Shown here: in pieces, positions 1 through 8,453 of the stretch
How positions within the stretch are numbered: position 1 is the stretch's first letter
Layout: each line of letters opens with the position of its first letter
Source of the DNA: Labedaea rhizosphaerae
GTDB lineage: Bacteria; Actinomycetota; Actinomycetes; Mycobacteriales; Pseudonocardiaceae
Assembly (NCBI RefSeq): GCF_004362825.1
Contig: NZ_SNXZ01000003.1
Span: 720,784-784,783 of the forward strand
Length of the DNA: 64,000 nucleotides
Direction: 5' to 3'
Translations under genes and position numbers: made by a program
Notes under the pieces: model-generated
Databases searched by the model: none
The model's input: the letters and a program-made list of their open reading frames with translations, nothing else
Told to the model about the DNA's origin: nothing

Positions 1-952
1 CCCGTTGGCCGGGCACTGGTTCTCCGCCCAGTTCCACCAGTTGCTGGCCAACGCCTACCCGCCCATCGGCACCAGCAACGACACCACCCCGCCGTCCGCA
101 CCGAGCGGCGTGACCGTCACCGGCACCACGTCCAGCAGTGTCTCGCTGTCCTGGTCGGCATCCACCGACAACGTCGGCGTGACCGGCTATGACGTGTACC
201 GCAACGGAAGCAAGGTCGGAACCGCATCCTCGACGACCTTCACCGACACCGGCTTGACCGCGAGCACGCAGTACACGTACACGGTCAAGGCGCACGACGC
301 CGCCGGCAACGCCTCGACCGCGTCCAGCCCGGTCACCGCGACCACGCAGAGCGGCAATGGTGGCGACACCACGCCGCCGTCCACGCCGAGCAGCGTGACC
401 GTCACCGGCACCACGTCCAGCAGCGTCTCGCTGTCCTGGTCGGCATCCACCGACAACGTCGGGGTCACCGGATACGACGTGTACCGCAACGGAAGCAAGG
501 TCGGAACCGCATCCTCGACGACCTTCACCGACACCGGCTTGACCGCAAGCACGCAGTACACCTACACCGTCAAGGCACACGACGCCGCGGGCAACGCCTC
601 GACCGCGTCCAGCCCGGTGACCGCGACCACGCAGAGCGGTGGCACCGGCAACGGCTGCACCGCCACCTACCACGTGGACAACGACTGGGGCAGCGGCTTC
701 ACCGCGACCGTCACCGTGAAGAACACGGGGACGGCGACGACCCGCTCCTGGAAGGTCACGTGGGCCTGGGGCGGCAACCAGCAGGTCACCGGCTCCTGGA
801 ACACCAGCCTGACCCAGTCCGGCACCGGCGTCACCGCGGGCGACCTCGGCTACAACGGCGCGGTCGCGCCCGGCCAGACCACCACCTTCGGTTTCCAGGC
901 CACGTACTCCGGCAGCAACCCCGCTCCGACCTTCACCTGCACCGCCGGCTGA
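1..952 (+). CDS. Secreted cellulase, C-terminal part (probable GH6 exoglucanase) with 2x FN3 and CBM2; 5' end outside window
   Basis: The gene is open at the left edge, so only the last 316 residues are seen. The first ~20 residues (AGHWFSAQFHQLLANAY) resemble the C-terminal end of GH6 cellobiohydrolase domains; this family call is an inference from a short stretch. Two fibronectin type III domains follow (about nt 80-364 and 365-640) and then a family 2 cellulose-binding module (about nt 655-949) with the usual YHVDNDWG start and conserved Trp residues. It probably acts outside the cell on crystalline cellulose. The next two genes carry the same FN3-CBM2 tail, so this looks like one cellulase operon. 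The gene is only 21 bp from the GH48 gene. The module calls are firm. Confidence 0.85.
   Translation, partial: PLAGHWFSAQFHQLLANAYPPIGTSNDTTPPSAPSGVTVTGTTSSSVSLSWSASTDNVGVTGYDVYRNGSKVGTASSTTFTDTGLTASTQYTYTVKAHDAAGNASTASSPVTATTQSGNGGDTTPPSTPSSVTVTGTTSSSVSLSWSASTDNVGVTGYDVYRNGSKVGTASSTTFTDTGLTASTQYTYTVKAHDAAGNASTASSPVTATTQSGGTGNGCTATYHVDNDWGSGFTATVTVKNTGTATTRSWKVTWAWGGNQQVTGSWNTSLTQSGTGVTAGDLGYNGAVAPGQTTTFGFQATYSGSNPAPTFTCTAG
80..640 (+). repeat. Direct duplication of an FN3-coding unit (285-bp period)
   Basis: The first FN3 unit begins at GACACC (80) and the second at the same hexamer at 365, giving a 285-bp (95-codon) period. The two copies are nearly identical by eye, differing mostly by silent or single-residue changes (for example PSAPSG versus PSTPSS). 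This points to recent in-frame duplication or gene conversion. The FN3 domains in the GH48 and GH12 genes are similar but more diverged. Confidence 0.85.
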
Positions 953-973
953 TCGGCACCCGAGGAGAAACCC

Positions 974-3637
974 ATGACACGCCTGAACCGCAGACGGTTC
1001 GTGACGGCGGTCGGTGGTGCGCTGCTCGGCTTGGCGACCGCGTCCGAGGTCGCCAAGGCCGAGCCGCGCACGCTCGGCCGCACCCAGACCACCACCGCCA
1101 CGGCCACGGCTGCCACGTCCAACGCCGCGGCCGACGAGTACGAGCAGAGGTTCCTCGACCAGTACAACAAGATCAAGGACCCGGCCAACGGCTACTTCAG
1201 CAGCGCCGGGGTCCCCTACCACTCGGTCGAGAAGCTGATGGTCGAGGCGCCCGACCATGGCCACCAGTCCACATCGGAGGCTTTCAGCTACTGGATGTGG
1301 CTGGAGGCCACCTACGGCCGGGTGACCGGCGACTGGGCGCCGTTCAACAGCGCGTGGTCGGCGGCCGAGAAGTACATCATCCCCACCCACACCGACCAGC
1401 CGTCCAACGACTCCTACAACGCGAGCAAGCCCGCGACCTACGCCCCGGAGTGGTCGAGCCCGAACAACTACCCCTCGCCGTTGGACAGCAGCGTCGCGGT
1501 GGGGTCGGACCCGATCGCCGGCGAGCTGAAGTCGGCGTACGGGACCTCCGATGTCTACGGCATGCACTGGCTGATCGACGTGGACAACGTCTACGGCTAC
1601 GGCAACACCGCGGGCACCGGCGGTGAAGCCGGCCCGAGCGCGCCGGGACCGTGCTACATCAACAGTTATCAGCGCGGCGCGCAGGAGTCGGTGTGGGAAA
1701 CGATCCCGCAGCCGTGCACCGACCAGTTCAAGTACGGCGGGCCCAACGGGTACCTGGACCTGTTCGTCAAGGACCAGAGCTACGCGAAGCAGTGGAAGTA
1801 CACCAACGCACCGGACGCCGACGCGCGCGCCATCCAGGCCGCGTACTGGGCGCAGCGGTGGGCGACCGCGCAGGGCAACGGGTCGGCGATCTCCGCCTCG
1901 GTGGCCAAGGCCGCCAGGATGGGCGACTTCCTGCGCTACGCCATGTTCGACAAGTACTTCAAACGCGTCGGCAACTGCGTGGACGCCAACGTCTGCCCGG
2001 CGGGCAACGGCCGCGAGGCCCAGCACTACCTGCTCGGCTGGTACTACGCGTGGGGCGGCGCGGAACCGGGCGGCGGCTGGGCGTGGCGCATCGGTGACGG
2101 CGCGAGCCACACCGGCTACCAGAACCCGGTGGCGGCCTTCGCGTTGTCGTCGGTGTCGCCGCTGGTGCCCAAGGGGTCCACCGCGCAGTCGGACTGGTCC
2201 AAGAGCCTGGGCAGGCAGATCGAGTTCCTGCGCTGGCTGCAGTCCGCCGAGGGCGGCATCGCCGGCGGCTGCACCAACAGCTGGGACGGCCAGTACGGGA
2301 CCCCACCCGCGGGCACGCCCACGTTCTACGGCATGGCCTACGACTGGGAGCCGGTCTACCACGACCCGCCGAGCAACAACTGGTTCGGCATGCAGGCATG
2401 GGGGATGGAGCGCTGGGCCGAGTACTACTACATCACCGGTGACAGCAAGGTCCGGCCAGTGCTGGACAAGTGGGTGGCGTGGGTGTCCGGTCAGGTCACG
2501 GCCGACCCGGCAGCGGGCACCTTCAAGATCCCGTCGACCCTGGCGTGGACCGGCCAGCCGGACACGTGGAACCCGGCGAGCCCGGGCAGCAACACCGGCC
2601 TGCACGTCAGCGTCACCGACTACAGCCAGGACGTGGGCGTGGCCGCGGCGACGGTCAAGGCGCTGCTGTACTACGCGGCGGCGACCAACGACACCGCCGC
2701 CAAGGCCAAGGCCAAGAACCTGCTCGACGCGATGTCGGCGCACGCCGAGTCCAAGGGCGTCACCACGGTGGAGACCCGAGAGGACTACAAGCGCTTCGGC
2801 GACCAGGTGTACGTGCCGTCCGGCTGGTCGGGCACCATGCCCAACGGCGACAAGGTGCAGCCGGGGGTCACGTTCATCGGCATGCGGTCGTTCTACAAGA
2901 CCGACCCGCGCTGGCCGGACGTGCAGGCCTACGTCAACGGCACCGGGCCGGCGCCGAAGTTCACCTACCACCGGTTCTGGGCGCAGGCCGATGTCGCGAT
3001 GGCGTTCGCGGTCTACTCCGAGCTGTTCGGTGGTGGCGGTGGCGGTGGCGACACCCAGCCGCCGACGACACCGACCGGCGTGACGGTGACCGCCACGACC
3101 TCCGACAGCGTGTCGCTGTCCTGGTCGGCGTCCACCGACAACGTCGGTGTGGCCGGCTATCTGGTCCAGCGCAACGGAATCCAGGTGGGTTCGGTCGCCA
3201 CGACCGGCTTCACCGACACCGGGCTCGCGGCCGGCACGGCCTACAGCTACACAGTGCGGGCCCGGGACGCCGCGGGGAACCTGTCGACCGCGTCCAGCGC
3301 GGTGACCGGCACGACCAAGCCGGGCAGCACCGGCGGCTCGGTGACCGCGTCGTACCACGTGGACAACGACTGGGGCAACGGCTTCACCGCCACGATCACC
3401 GTGCAGAACAAGGGAACCACGGCGATCAGCGCGTGGGAGGTGAAGTGGACCTGGGGTGGCAACCAGCAGGTCACCAACAGCTGGAACGCCGGCCTGGTCC
3501 AGAACGGGACCGGCGTCGACGTCCACAACCTCGGCTACAACGGCTCGATCGCCCCGGGCCAGTCCACCACGTTCGGCATCCAGGCCACCTACAGCGGCAG
3601 CAACCCCGCGCCGACGTTGTCGGCGAGCGGGAGCTGA
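974..3637 (+). CDS. Secreted GH48 exoglucanase (cellobiohydrolase) with FN3 and CBM2
   Basis: GH48 enzymes are processive exo-cellulases and usually the main partner in actinobacterial cellulase sets. The 887-residue protein starts with a Tat-like leader (NRRRF near residues 5-9, hydrophobic stretch to ~25). The catalytic domain is about residues 50-688. Its diagnostic block VEAPDHGHQSTSEAFSYW contains the expected acid catalyst Glu near residue 102 in TSEA. A Gly-rich linker (~689-696) leads to FN3 (~698-785) and CBM2 (~790-887). The ATG follows a GAGGAGAAACCC ribosome-binding region 21 bp after the upstream cellulase. Length and module order match CelS/CbhB-type GH48 enzymes of soil actinobacteria. 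Confidence 0.95.
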   Translation: MTRLNRRRFVTAVGGALLGLATASEVAKAEPRTLGRTQTTTATATAATSNAAADEYEQRFLDQYNKIKDPANGYFSSAGVPYHSVEKLMVEAPDHGHQSTSEAFSYWMWLEATYGRVTGDWAPFNSAWSAAEKYIIPTHTDQPSNDSYNASKPATYAPEWSSPNNYPSPLDSSVAVGSDPIAGELKSAYGTSDVYGMHWLIDVDNVYGYGNTAGTGGEAGPSAPGPCYINSYQRGAQESVWETIPQPCTDQFKYGGPNGYLDLFVKDQSYAKQWKYTNAPDADARAIQAAYWAQRWATAQGNGSAISASVAKAARMGDFLRYAMFDKYFKRVGNCVDANVCPAGNGREAQHYLLGWYYAWGGAEPGGGWAWRIGDGASHTGYQNPVAAFALSSVSPLVPKGSTAQSDWSKSLGRQIEFLRWLQSAEGGIAGGCTNSWDGQYGTPPAGTPTFYGMAYDWEPVYHDPPSNNWFGMQAWGMERWAEYYYITGDSKVRPVLDKWVAWVSGQVTADPAAGTFKIPSTLAWTGQPDTWNPASPGSNTGLHVSVTDYSQDVGVAAATVKALLYYAAATNDTAAKAKAKNLLDAMSAHAESKGVTTVETREDYKRFGDQVYVPSGWSGTMPNGDKVQPGVTFIGMRSFYKTDPRWPDVQAYVNGTGPAPKFTYHRFWAQADVAMAFAVYSELFGGGGGGGDTQPPTTPTGVTVTATTSDSVSLSWSASTDNVGVAGYLVQRNGIQVGSVATTGFTDTGLAAGTAYSYTVRARDAAGNLSTASSAVTGTTKPGSTGGSVTASYHVDNDWGNGFTATITVQNKGTTAISAWEVKWTWGGNQQVTNSWNAGLVQNGTGVDVHNLGYNGSIAPGQSTTFGIQATYSGSNPAPTLSASGS

Positions 3638-3663
3638 CCGCGGCGAGGAAAGAAGGTCAGACC

Positions 3664-5043
3664 ATGCGTGCATCCCGCGGTCTTCGCACCGCGCTCGCCG
3701 TGGTCGCGACCGGCGCGGCGGCCGCGTCGGTGCTCGTGCTCGGCACGGCACCGGCGTCGGCCGCCACGGTCAGCGACTGCACCCAGTGGGGCACCACCGA
3801 GCTGCAGGGTGGCGAATACACCTACCAGCAGAACGAGTGGAACTCCACGGACACCCAGTGCGCCGCCATCGACACCAGCACCGGCGCGTGGACCATCACC
3901 AACGCGGGCTTCAACCTCAGCGGCGGCGCCCCGGCGACCTACCCGTCCGTCTACAAAGGATGCCACTGGGGCGCGTGCACCGCAGGCAGCGGGCTGCCCA
4001 TCCAGGTCAGCCGGCTGGGCAGCGCGCGCAGTTCGTGGTCCACCACGCAGCCCGGTTCCGGTGCCTACGACGTGGCGTACGACATCTGGTTCAACTCCAC
4101 GCCGACCACCGACGGCCAGCCGGACGGCACCGAGCTGATGATCTGGATCAACAGCCGGGGCGGCGTGCAGCCCTTCGGCAGCCAGACCGGGACGGCGCAC
4201 CTGGCCGGCCACTCGTGGAACGTGTGGACCGGCAACCAGTCCTCCTGGAAAATCATCTCCTACGTGCTGCAGGGCGGCGCCACCTCGGTCAGCGACCTGG
4301 ACATCAAGGCGCTGGTCAACGACTCGGTGGCCCGCGGCTCGCTCAACCCGGCGCACTACCTGATCGACGCCGAGGGCGGTTTCGAGATCTGGCAGGGTGG
4401 CCAGGGCCTGGCCAGCAACAGCTTCTCGTTCTCGGCCTCGACCGGTGACAGCGGGGACACGACCCCGCCGTCGGTGCCCGCGAACCTGGCGGTCACCGGC
4501 ACGACGTCGAGCAGCGCGTCGTTGTCGTGGCCGGCGTCCACCGACAACGTTGGCGTCACGGGATACGACGTCTACCGCAACGGGACGCGGGTGGGCAGCA
4601 CACCGTCCACTTCGTACACCGACGCCGGGCTGGCCGCGACCACGGCCTACACCTACACGGTGCGGGCCCGGGACGCCGCGGGCAACGTGTCGGCGTCCTC
4701 GGCGCCGGTCACCGCGACCACGTCCGGCGGGAGCGGCGGCGGTGGCTGCAAGGCCGGCTACCACGTGGACAACGACTGGGGCAACGGCTTCACCGCGACG
4801 GTCACGGTGACCAACTCGGGGTCCTCGGCGCTGTCCGGCTGGCACGTCGGCTGGGCGTGGAGCGGCAACCAGCACGTCACCGGCTCCTGGAACGCCGGCC
4901 TCACGCAGAGCGGGAGTTCGGTGTCGGCGAGCAACCTGAGTTACAACGGCTCGGTCGCCCCCGGGCAGTCCACGACCTTCGGGTTTCAGGCCACCTATTC
5001 CGGTGCGAACCCGGCGCCGGCCCTGACCTGCGTGGTCGGCTGA
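3664..5043 (+). CDS. Secreted GH12 endoglucanase with FN3 and CBM2
   Basis: This is an endo-beta-1,4-glucanase that cuts inside cellulose chains and so complements the exo-acting neighbours. A Sec signal peptide (about residues 1-36, ending ASA) is followed by a GH12 beta-jelly-roll domain to about residue 255. The expected nucleophile Glu is near residue 157 in DGTELMIW and the acid/base Glu near residue 241 in GGFEIWQGG. FN3 (~262-350) and CBM2 (~360-459) follow. The reading frame is open far upstream, but ATG 3664 has a GAAAGAAGG ribosome-binding site and begins the signal peptide. It lies 26 bp after GH48 and is probably cotranscribed with it. Confidence 0.94.
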   Translation: MRASRGLRTALAVVATGAAAASVLVLGTAPASAATVSDCTQWGTTELQGGEYTYQQNEWNSTDTQCAAIDTSTGAWTITNAGFNLSGGAPATYPSVYKGCHWGACTAGSGLPIQVSRLGSARSSWSTTQPGSGAYDVAYDIWFNSTPTTDGQPDGTELMIWINSRGGVQPFGSQTGTAHLAGHSWNVWTGNQSSWKIISYVLQGGATSVSDLDIKALVNDSVARGSLNPAHYLIDAEGGFEIWQGGQGLASNSFSFSASTGDSGDTTPPSVPANLAVTGTTSSSASLSWPASTDNVGVTGYDVYRNGTRVGSTPSTSYTDAGLAATTAYTYTVRARDAAGNVSASSAPVTATTSGGSGGGGCKAGYHVDNDWGNGFTATVTVTNSGSSALSGWHVGWAWSGNQHVTGSWNAGLTQSGSSVSASNLSYNGSVAPGQSTTFGFQATYSGANPAPALTCVVG

Positions 5044-5057
5044 GGAAGATCGTGGTG

Positions 5058-5078
5058 CCCGGCCGCCACCAGGCCGGG
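5058..5078 (+). terminator. Hairpin after the cellulase genes
   Basis: A perfect 7-bp stem (CCCGGCC / GGCCGGG) encloses a 7-nt loop, 14 bp after the GH12 stop codon. There is no U-run, which is common for actinobacterial terminators. It probably ends the cellulase transcript. Confidence 0.55.
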
Positions 5079-5120
5079 GACGGCACTTCAGTTCAAGTCC
5101 CGTCGGGGCTACACAGTGCG

Positions 5121-5152
5121 GCAAGGGCGTTGACGTAAGTCAGCGCCCTTGC
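5121..5152. terminator. Long stem-loop between cellulases and ArsR gene (bidirectional terminator candidate)
   Basis: A 14-bp stem, GCAAGGGCGTTGAC paired with GTCAGCGCCCTTGC with one G-U pair, closes a GTAA tetraloop. It stands between two convergent genes (cellulase, plus; ArsR, minus) and could stop transcription from both sides. Confidence 0.6.
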
Positions 5153-5218
5153 TCGCGTCTGGCGGGTTTCGTCGAACATTTCCTGTGGGGCTTGGCGAAC
5201 ACGTACTGACTGCCGCGG

Positions 5219-5584
5219 TCAGGCTTGGGATGAAGTCGCCGGATCTGGTGCGGTGGCTTGGCGTTCGTAGGACGAGACGATCGTGTCCAGCAGCGCTGGG
5301 TAACGGGCGTCGAGGTCGTCGCGGCGCAAGGTCGTCCAGCGGCGGTTGCCGTCCTCCCGCTGGTGGATCACGCCCGCCTCGCGCAGCACCCGGAAGTGGT
5401 GGGTCAGCGTGGACGGCGCGACGTCGACGGGGAACGTGCCGCAAGCCCGCTCCGGGTCGGCGAGCAACGTCCGCACGATCGTCATCCGGGTCGGGTCGGC
5501 GAGCGCGTGCAACACGTCGAGCACGTCGAAGTCCTCGATCTCGGGGTGCACCAGCGGGGCGTTCCGGCGGCTTGAGCGGGCCAT
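5219..5584 (-). CDS. ArsR-family winged-helix transcriptional repressor
   Basis: The 121-residue protein has the ArsR layout: a short N-terminus, LHALADPTRMTIVRTLL, then a recognition region STLTHHFRVLREAGVI and a wing. No CxC metal site is visible, so it may be one of the non-metal ArsR proteins next to oxidoreductases. The ATG at 5584 was chosen because AGAGGTG lies 7 nt upstream; a longer in-frame start exists upstream. It is divergent from the oxidoreductase gene at 5667, and an inverted repeat fills the 82-bp gap, suggesting mutual control. Confidence 0.85.
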   Translation of the reverse strand: MARSSRRNAPLVHPEIEDFDVLDVLHALADPTRMTIVRTLLADPERACGTFPVDVAPSTLTHHFRVLREAGVIHQREDGNRRWTTLRRDDLDARYPALLDTIVSSYERQATAPDPATSSQA

Positions 5585-5599
5585 GTGGTCGTCACCTCT

Positions 5600-5652
5600 T
5601 TCGACGTTCATAGTACATGTGGTACGACTTATCACGTACGACGAACGTCGAA
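5600..5652. promoter_or_regulatory. Inverted-repeat operator region between ArsR and oxidoreductase genes
   Basis: TTCGACGTTC (5600-5609) is the exact reverse complement of GAACGTCGAA (5643-5652). A smaller near-palindrome, GTACATGTGGTAC, lies between them. The block covers most of the divergent promoter region, as expected for an ArsR operator. No binding data. Confidence 0.6.
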
Positions 5653-5666
5653 TGAAGGAGCGGGCG

Positions 5667-6635
5667 ATGCGAGCCCTGGTGATGACCGGACCGGCCGACG
5701 GGCCGGAGCTGACCGAAGTGCGAGAGGTCGAGGTGCCGCGGCCCGGCCCCGGCGAGGTGACGATCCAGGTCAGCCACGCCGGGATCAACTTCCTCGACGT
5801 CATGGCCCGGCGCGGCGATCCCGGCTACACCACCGGCTGGCCGCACCGGCCGGGCAAGGAGGTCAGCGGCACCGTGCTCGCGGTCGGCGACGGCGTGACC
5901 GGGCTGTCCGCGGGCGACCGGGTGGCCGCCTTCACCGCGGGCGGCGGGCTCGCGGAGGTGGCCCTCGCGCAGGCGTCGCTGACGGTGCCCCTGCCCGACG
6001 CGGTGCCCTTCGCGGTCGCGGCGGGCGCACCGCTGATGCTGAGCACGGCGTTGCTGCTGCTGACCGACGCGGCCCGGTTCGTCCCCGGTGAGCGGGTGCT
6101 GGTGCACTCGGCCAGCGGTGGCGTGGGCGGCGCGGTCGCGCAACTGGTGCCCGCGCTCGGCGGCGGCACCCTGATCGGCACGGTCGGCCGCGCCGGCAAG
6201 GTCGACGCGACGCGCGGCTACGACGCGGTCTTCGCGCGCGACACCGACGACCTGGCCGCCCGGATCGGCGCGGTGGACGTCGTGCTCGACCCGCAGGGCA
6301 CCGCGCTGCTCGACCTCGACCTGGCGGTCGCCGCGCCCGGCACCCGGATCGTCCTGTTCGGCAACGCGGGCGGCGGCACGCGCGGCGACCTGCCCCCACT
6401 GTCCACTTTGGCCCGTGGCAACCTGAGCATCGCCGGGTTCAGCATCAGCAGCCTGTCGGTGAGCGCCCCGCACCGGGTCGCGGCCGGGCTGCGCCGCGTG
6501 CTCGACCTCCTCGCCGCGGGCTCCGTGACGGCCCCGGTCACCGAGGTCGCCCTCGACGACGTCGCCGCGACCCACCAGGCCCTCGCCGAAGGGCGCGGCA
6601 CCGGCAAGTACGTCGCACGCGTCCAGCAGGCGTAG
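5667..6635 (+). CDS. Medium-chain dehydrogenase/reductase (quinone oxidoreductase-like zinc-binding dehydrogenase)
   Basis: This is a 322-residue MDR-family NADPH-dependent oxidoreductase. The N-terminal GroES-like domain (GEVTIQVSHAGINFLDVMARRG) lacks the structural-zinc cysteines, which is typical of quinone reductases. The Rossmann nucleotide site is HSASGGVGGAVAQL near residues 146-160. ATG 5667 follows GGAG at 5657-5660. It is divergent from ArsR, which probably represses it in the absence of an electrophile or quinone; the ligand is unknown. The MBL gene begins 45 bp downstream. Confidence 0.88.
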   Translation: MRALVMTGPADGPELTEVREVEVPRPGPGEVTIQVSHAGINFLDVMARRGDPGYTTGWPHRPGKEVSGTVLAVGDGVTGLSAGDRVAAFTAGGGLAEVALAQASLTVPLPDAVPFAVAAGAPLMLSTALLLLTDAARFVPGERVLVHSASGGVGGAVAQLVPALGGGTLIGTVGRAGKVDATRGYDAVFARDTDDLAARIGAVDVVLDPQGTALLDLDLAVAAPGTRIVLFGNAGGGTRGDLPPLSTLARGNLSIAGFSISSLSVSAPHRVAAGLRRVLDLLAAGSVTAPVTEVALDDVAATHQALAEGRGTGKYVARVQQA

Positions 6636-6680
6636 CAGGCGGGCTCGCGCTGGCGGCCGGACACCTGACACAGTGGACCG

Positions 6681-7454
6681 GTGCTGAATCAGGTTGCCGA
6701 CGGCGTCTGGGTCCGGCAAAGCGAGTGGGTCTGGAGCAACACGACCGTCGTGCGCGTGGCGGATGGGTTGATCCTGGTCGACCCCGGCATCGACGGGGCC
6801 GAGCTGACCGCACTCGCCGACGACGTGGACCGGCTCGGCATCCCGGTGGTCGCCGGGTTCTCGACCCATCCCCACTGGGACCACCTGCTCTGGCACCCCC
6901 GGTTCGGCGACGTGCCGCGCTACGGCACCGCCGCCTGCGCCCAGGCCGCCGCCGAAGCCCGGCCGCGGGCCCAGGAGATGGCGGCCCAGGAGATGGCGAC
7001 GCAGAGCGCGACGGGCATCCCGCTCGAGTTGATCGGGCTCCTCACCCCGCTGCCCGCGGACGGCGGACCCGTGCCGGGCCAGATCATCGAGCACGACGCG
7101 CACGCCGTCGGCCACGCCGCGCTCCTGCTCGCCGATCGTGGCGTGCTGCTCGCCGGCGACCTGCTCTCCGACGTCCTGATCCCCCTGCTCGACGCGCGCC
7201 GTCCCGGCCAGCTGGACGCCTACGCGACGGCGCTCGACCGGCTGGGCGAGGCCGCGCGGCACGTCGACGTCCTCATCCCCGGCCACGGCGCCGTCGCCGG
7301 CGGGCCCGAGGTGGCGGCCCGCCTGGCCGCCGACCGCGCCTACCTCGACGCGCTGCGGCGCGGGGAGGAACCGGTCGACCCGCGTCTGGACCAGGACTGG
7401 CTCGCCGGCCCGCACCGGTCGAACCTGGAACAGGCCCGGCAGAACGCCACGTGA
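6681..7454 (+). CDS. Metallo-beta-lactamase-fold hydrolase
   Basis: The 257-residue protein has the MBL metal site: HPHWDH (residues 63-68, HxHxDH form), a later His in HAVGH, an Asp in LLAGDLL and a final IPGHG block. These hydrolases act on esters, thioesters or lactones; the substrate cannot be told. It starts at GTG 6681. Its TGA overlaps the ATG of the TetR gene by one base, so the two are translationally coupled and the regulator likely controls this enzyme. Confidence 0.88.
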   Translation: MLNQVADGVWVRQSEWVWSNTTVVRVADGLILVDPGIDGAELTALADDVDRLGIPVVAGFSTHPHWDHLLWHPRFGDVPRYGTAACAQAAAEARPRAQEMAAQEMATQSATGIPLELIGLLTPLPADGGPVPGQIIEHDAHAVGHAALLLADRGVLLAGDLLSDVLIPLLDARRPGQLDAYATALDRLGEAARHVDVLIPGHGAVAGGPEVAARLAADRAYLDALRRGEEPVDPRLDQDWLAGPHRSNLEQARQNAT

Positions 7455-8035
7455 TGGGGCGGCCTCCCGCGCACTCCGCGGACGAGTTCGTCGACGCCGC
7501 CGTGCGGTTGTTCGCGTCCGGCGGGGCCCGTGCCGTCACGATGACGTCCGTGGCCCGCGAGCTCGGTGTCCACAGTGGATCGGTCTACTACCGGTTCCCC
7601 GATCGGCCGTCGCTGTTGTCCGCGATGTGGCTGCGGACCGAGCGGCGGTTCAACGACGAGTTGCTGCGGCTGGTCGACGAGCACCCCGGCGCCGAGGGGG
7701 TCGTGCTGGTGAGCGGGTGGATCGTGGACTGGTGCCGGGACAACGTCGAGCAGGCCGCCGTCCTGCACGCCGGCGTTCGCGCCTTCTCGCCGCACACCTG
7801 GCCGCAGCAGGCCCGCACCGAGCTCGCCGAGCACAGCGCGGCACGGGATCGGCAGACAGCGCGCGTGGTGCGGGCGGTGGGCGCGGAGACCGGGCGGGAC
7901 GCCGACGAGATCCTGCTGGCGCTGATCGACCTGCCGATCTCCGTGGTCAGCCGCTACCTGGCCCGCGGCACCGCGCCGCCGCCGTCGGCCACCAAGCTGA
8001 CCAGGCGGATCGCCAAGCTGATCATGGCCGGCTGA
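7454..8035 (+). CDS. TetR-family transcriptional regulator
   Basis: The 193-residue protein has an N-terminal HTH (VTMTSVARELGVHSGSVYYRF, about residues 28-48), with the family's normal tyrosine-rich recognition end, and a helical ligand domain. Its ATG overlaps the MBL hydrolase stop (TGATG). The last 14 bp overlap the 3' end of the convergent thioesterase gene, so transcripts collide there. Confidence 0.9.
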   Translation: MGRPPAHSADEFVDAAVRLFASGGARAVTMTSVARELGVHSGSVYYRFPDRPSLLSAMWLRTERRFNDELLRLVDEHPGAEGVVLVSGWIVDWCRDNVEQAAVLHAGVRAFSPHTWPQQARTELAEHSAARDRQTARVVRAVGAETGRDADEILLALIDLPISVVSRYLARGTAPPPSATKLTRRIAKLIMAG

Positions 8036-8453
8036 CCTTCGTCGCGACGATCGTGCCCTGCGCGACCGCGCACAGCACCGGCTCGCCGTCGGGCGGGACG
8101 ACGCGCAGCTCGGCCGTGCACACCGCCTGGTGCGCATTGGCATGCACGACAACGGCTTCCGCGCGCAGCACGCCGTCACGGGCGGCGCGCAGGTAGCTGA
8201 TCGTGAACCCGGCCGTGACGACGCTGGGGCCCAGCACGCTGCCGCCGGCGAACGTCAGCACGTTGTCGGCCGCGTAGGCCAGGACACCGCCGTGCACGAC
8301 GCCGAACTGCTGCCGGTGCAGGTCCTTGATCTCGATCTCCAGCGTGGCCGCGCCGGGATCGAGCACCGTGCACCGGGCGCCGACCTGCCCGTTGAACGGC
8401 TGCGCGGCCAGCACGGCGTTGCCGAGCTCGACCGTGGGCCGGAAGCCGGTCAT
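8022..8453 (-). CDS. PaaI-type hotdog thioesterase
   Basis: The 143-residue hotdog protein carries the typical QFGVVHGGVLAYAADNVLTFAGG block (FGxVHGG...ADN). Known relatives hydrolyse acyl-CoA thioesters. ATG 8453 overlaps the stop of the upstream methyltransferase gene (ATGA), so the two are a coupled pair. The physiological acyl-CoA is unknown. Confidence 0.88.
   Translation of the reverse strand: MTGFRPTVELGNAVLAAQPFNGQVGARCTVLDPGAATLEIEIKDLHRQQFGVVHGGVLAYAADNVLTFAGGSVLGPSVVTAGFTISYLRAARDGVLRAEAVVVHANAHQAVCTAELRVVPPDGEPVLCAVAQGTIVATKVSRP

Noticed and set aside
2470..3663. Long N-terminal extension of the GH12 gene
   Set aside because: This frame lies inside the GH48 gene and lacks domain sense. 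The signal peptide and ribosome-binding site put the start at 3664.
5085..5113. tRNA-like 3' end (GTTCAAGTCCCGTCGGGG then CTACA) after the cellulases, possible att site
   Set aside because: No matching T-stem left arm, anticodon arm or 5' half is present. The region is better explained by two hairpins.
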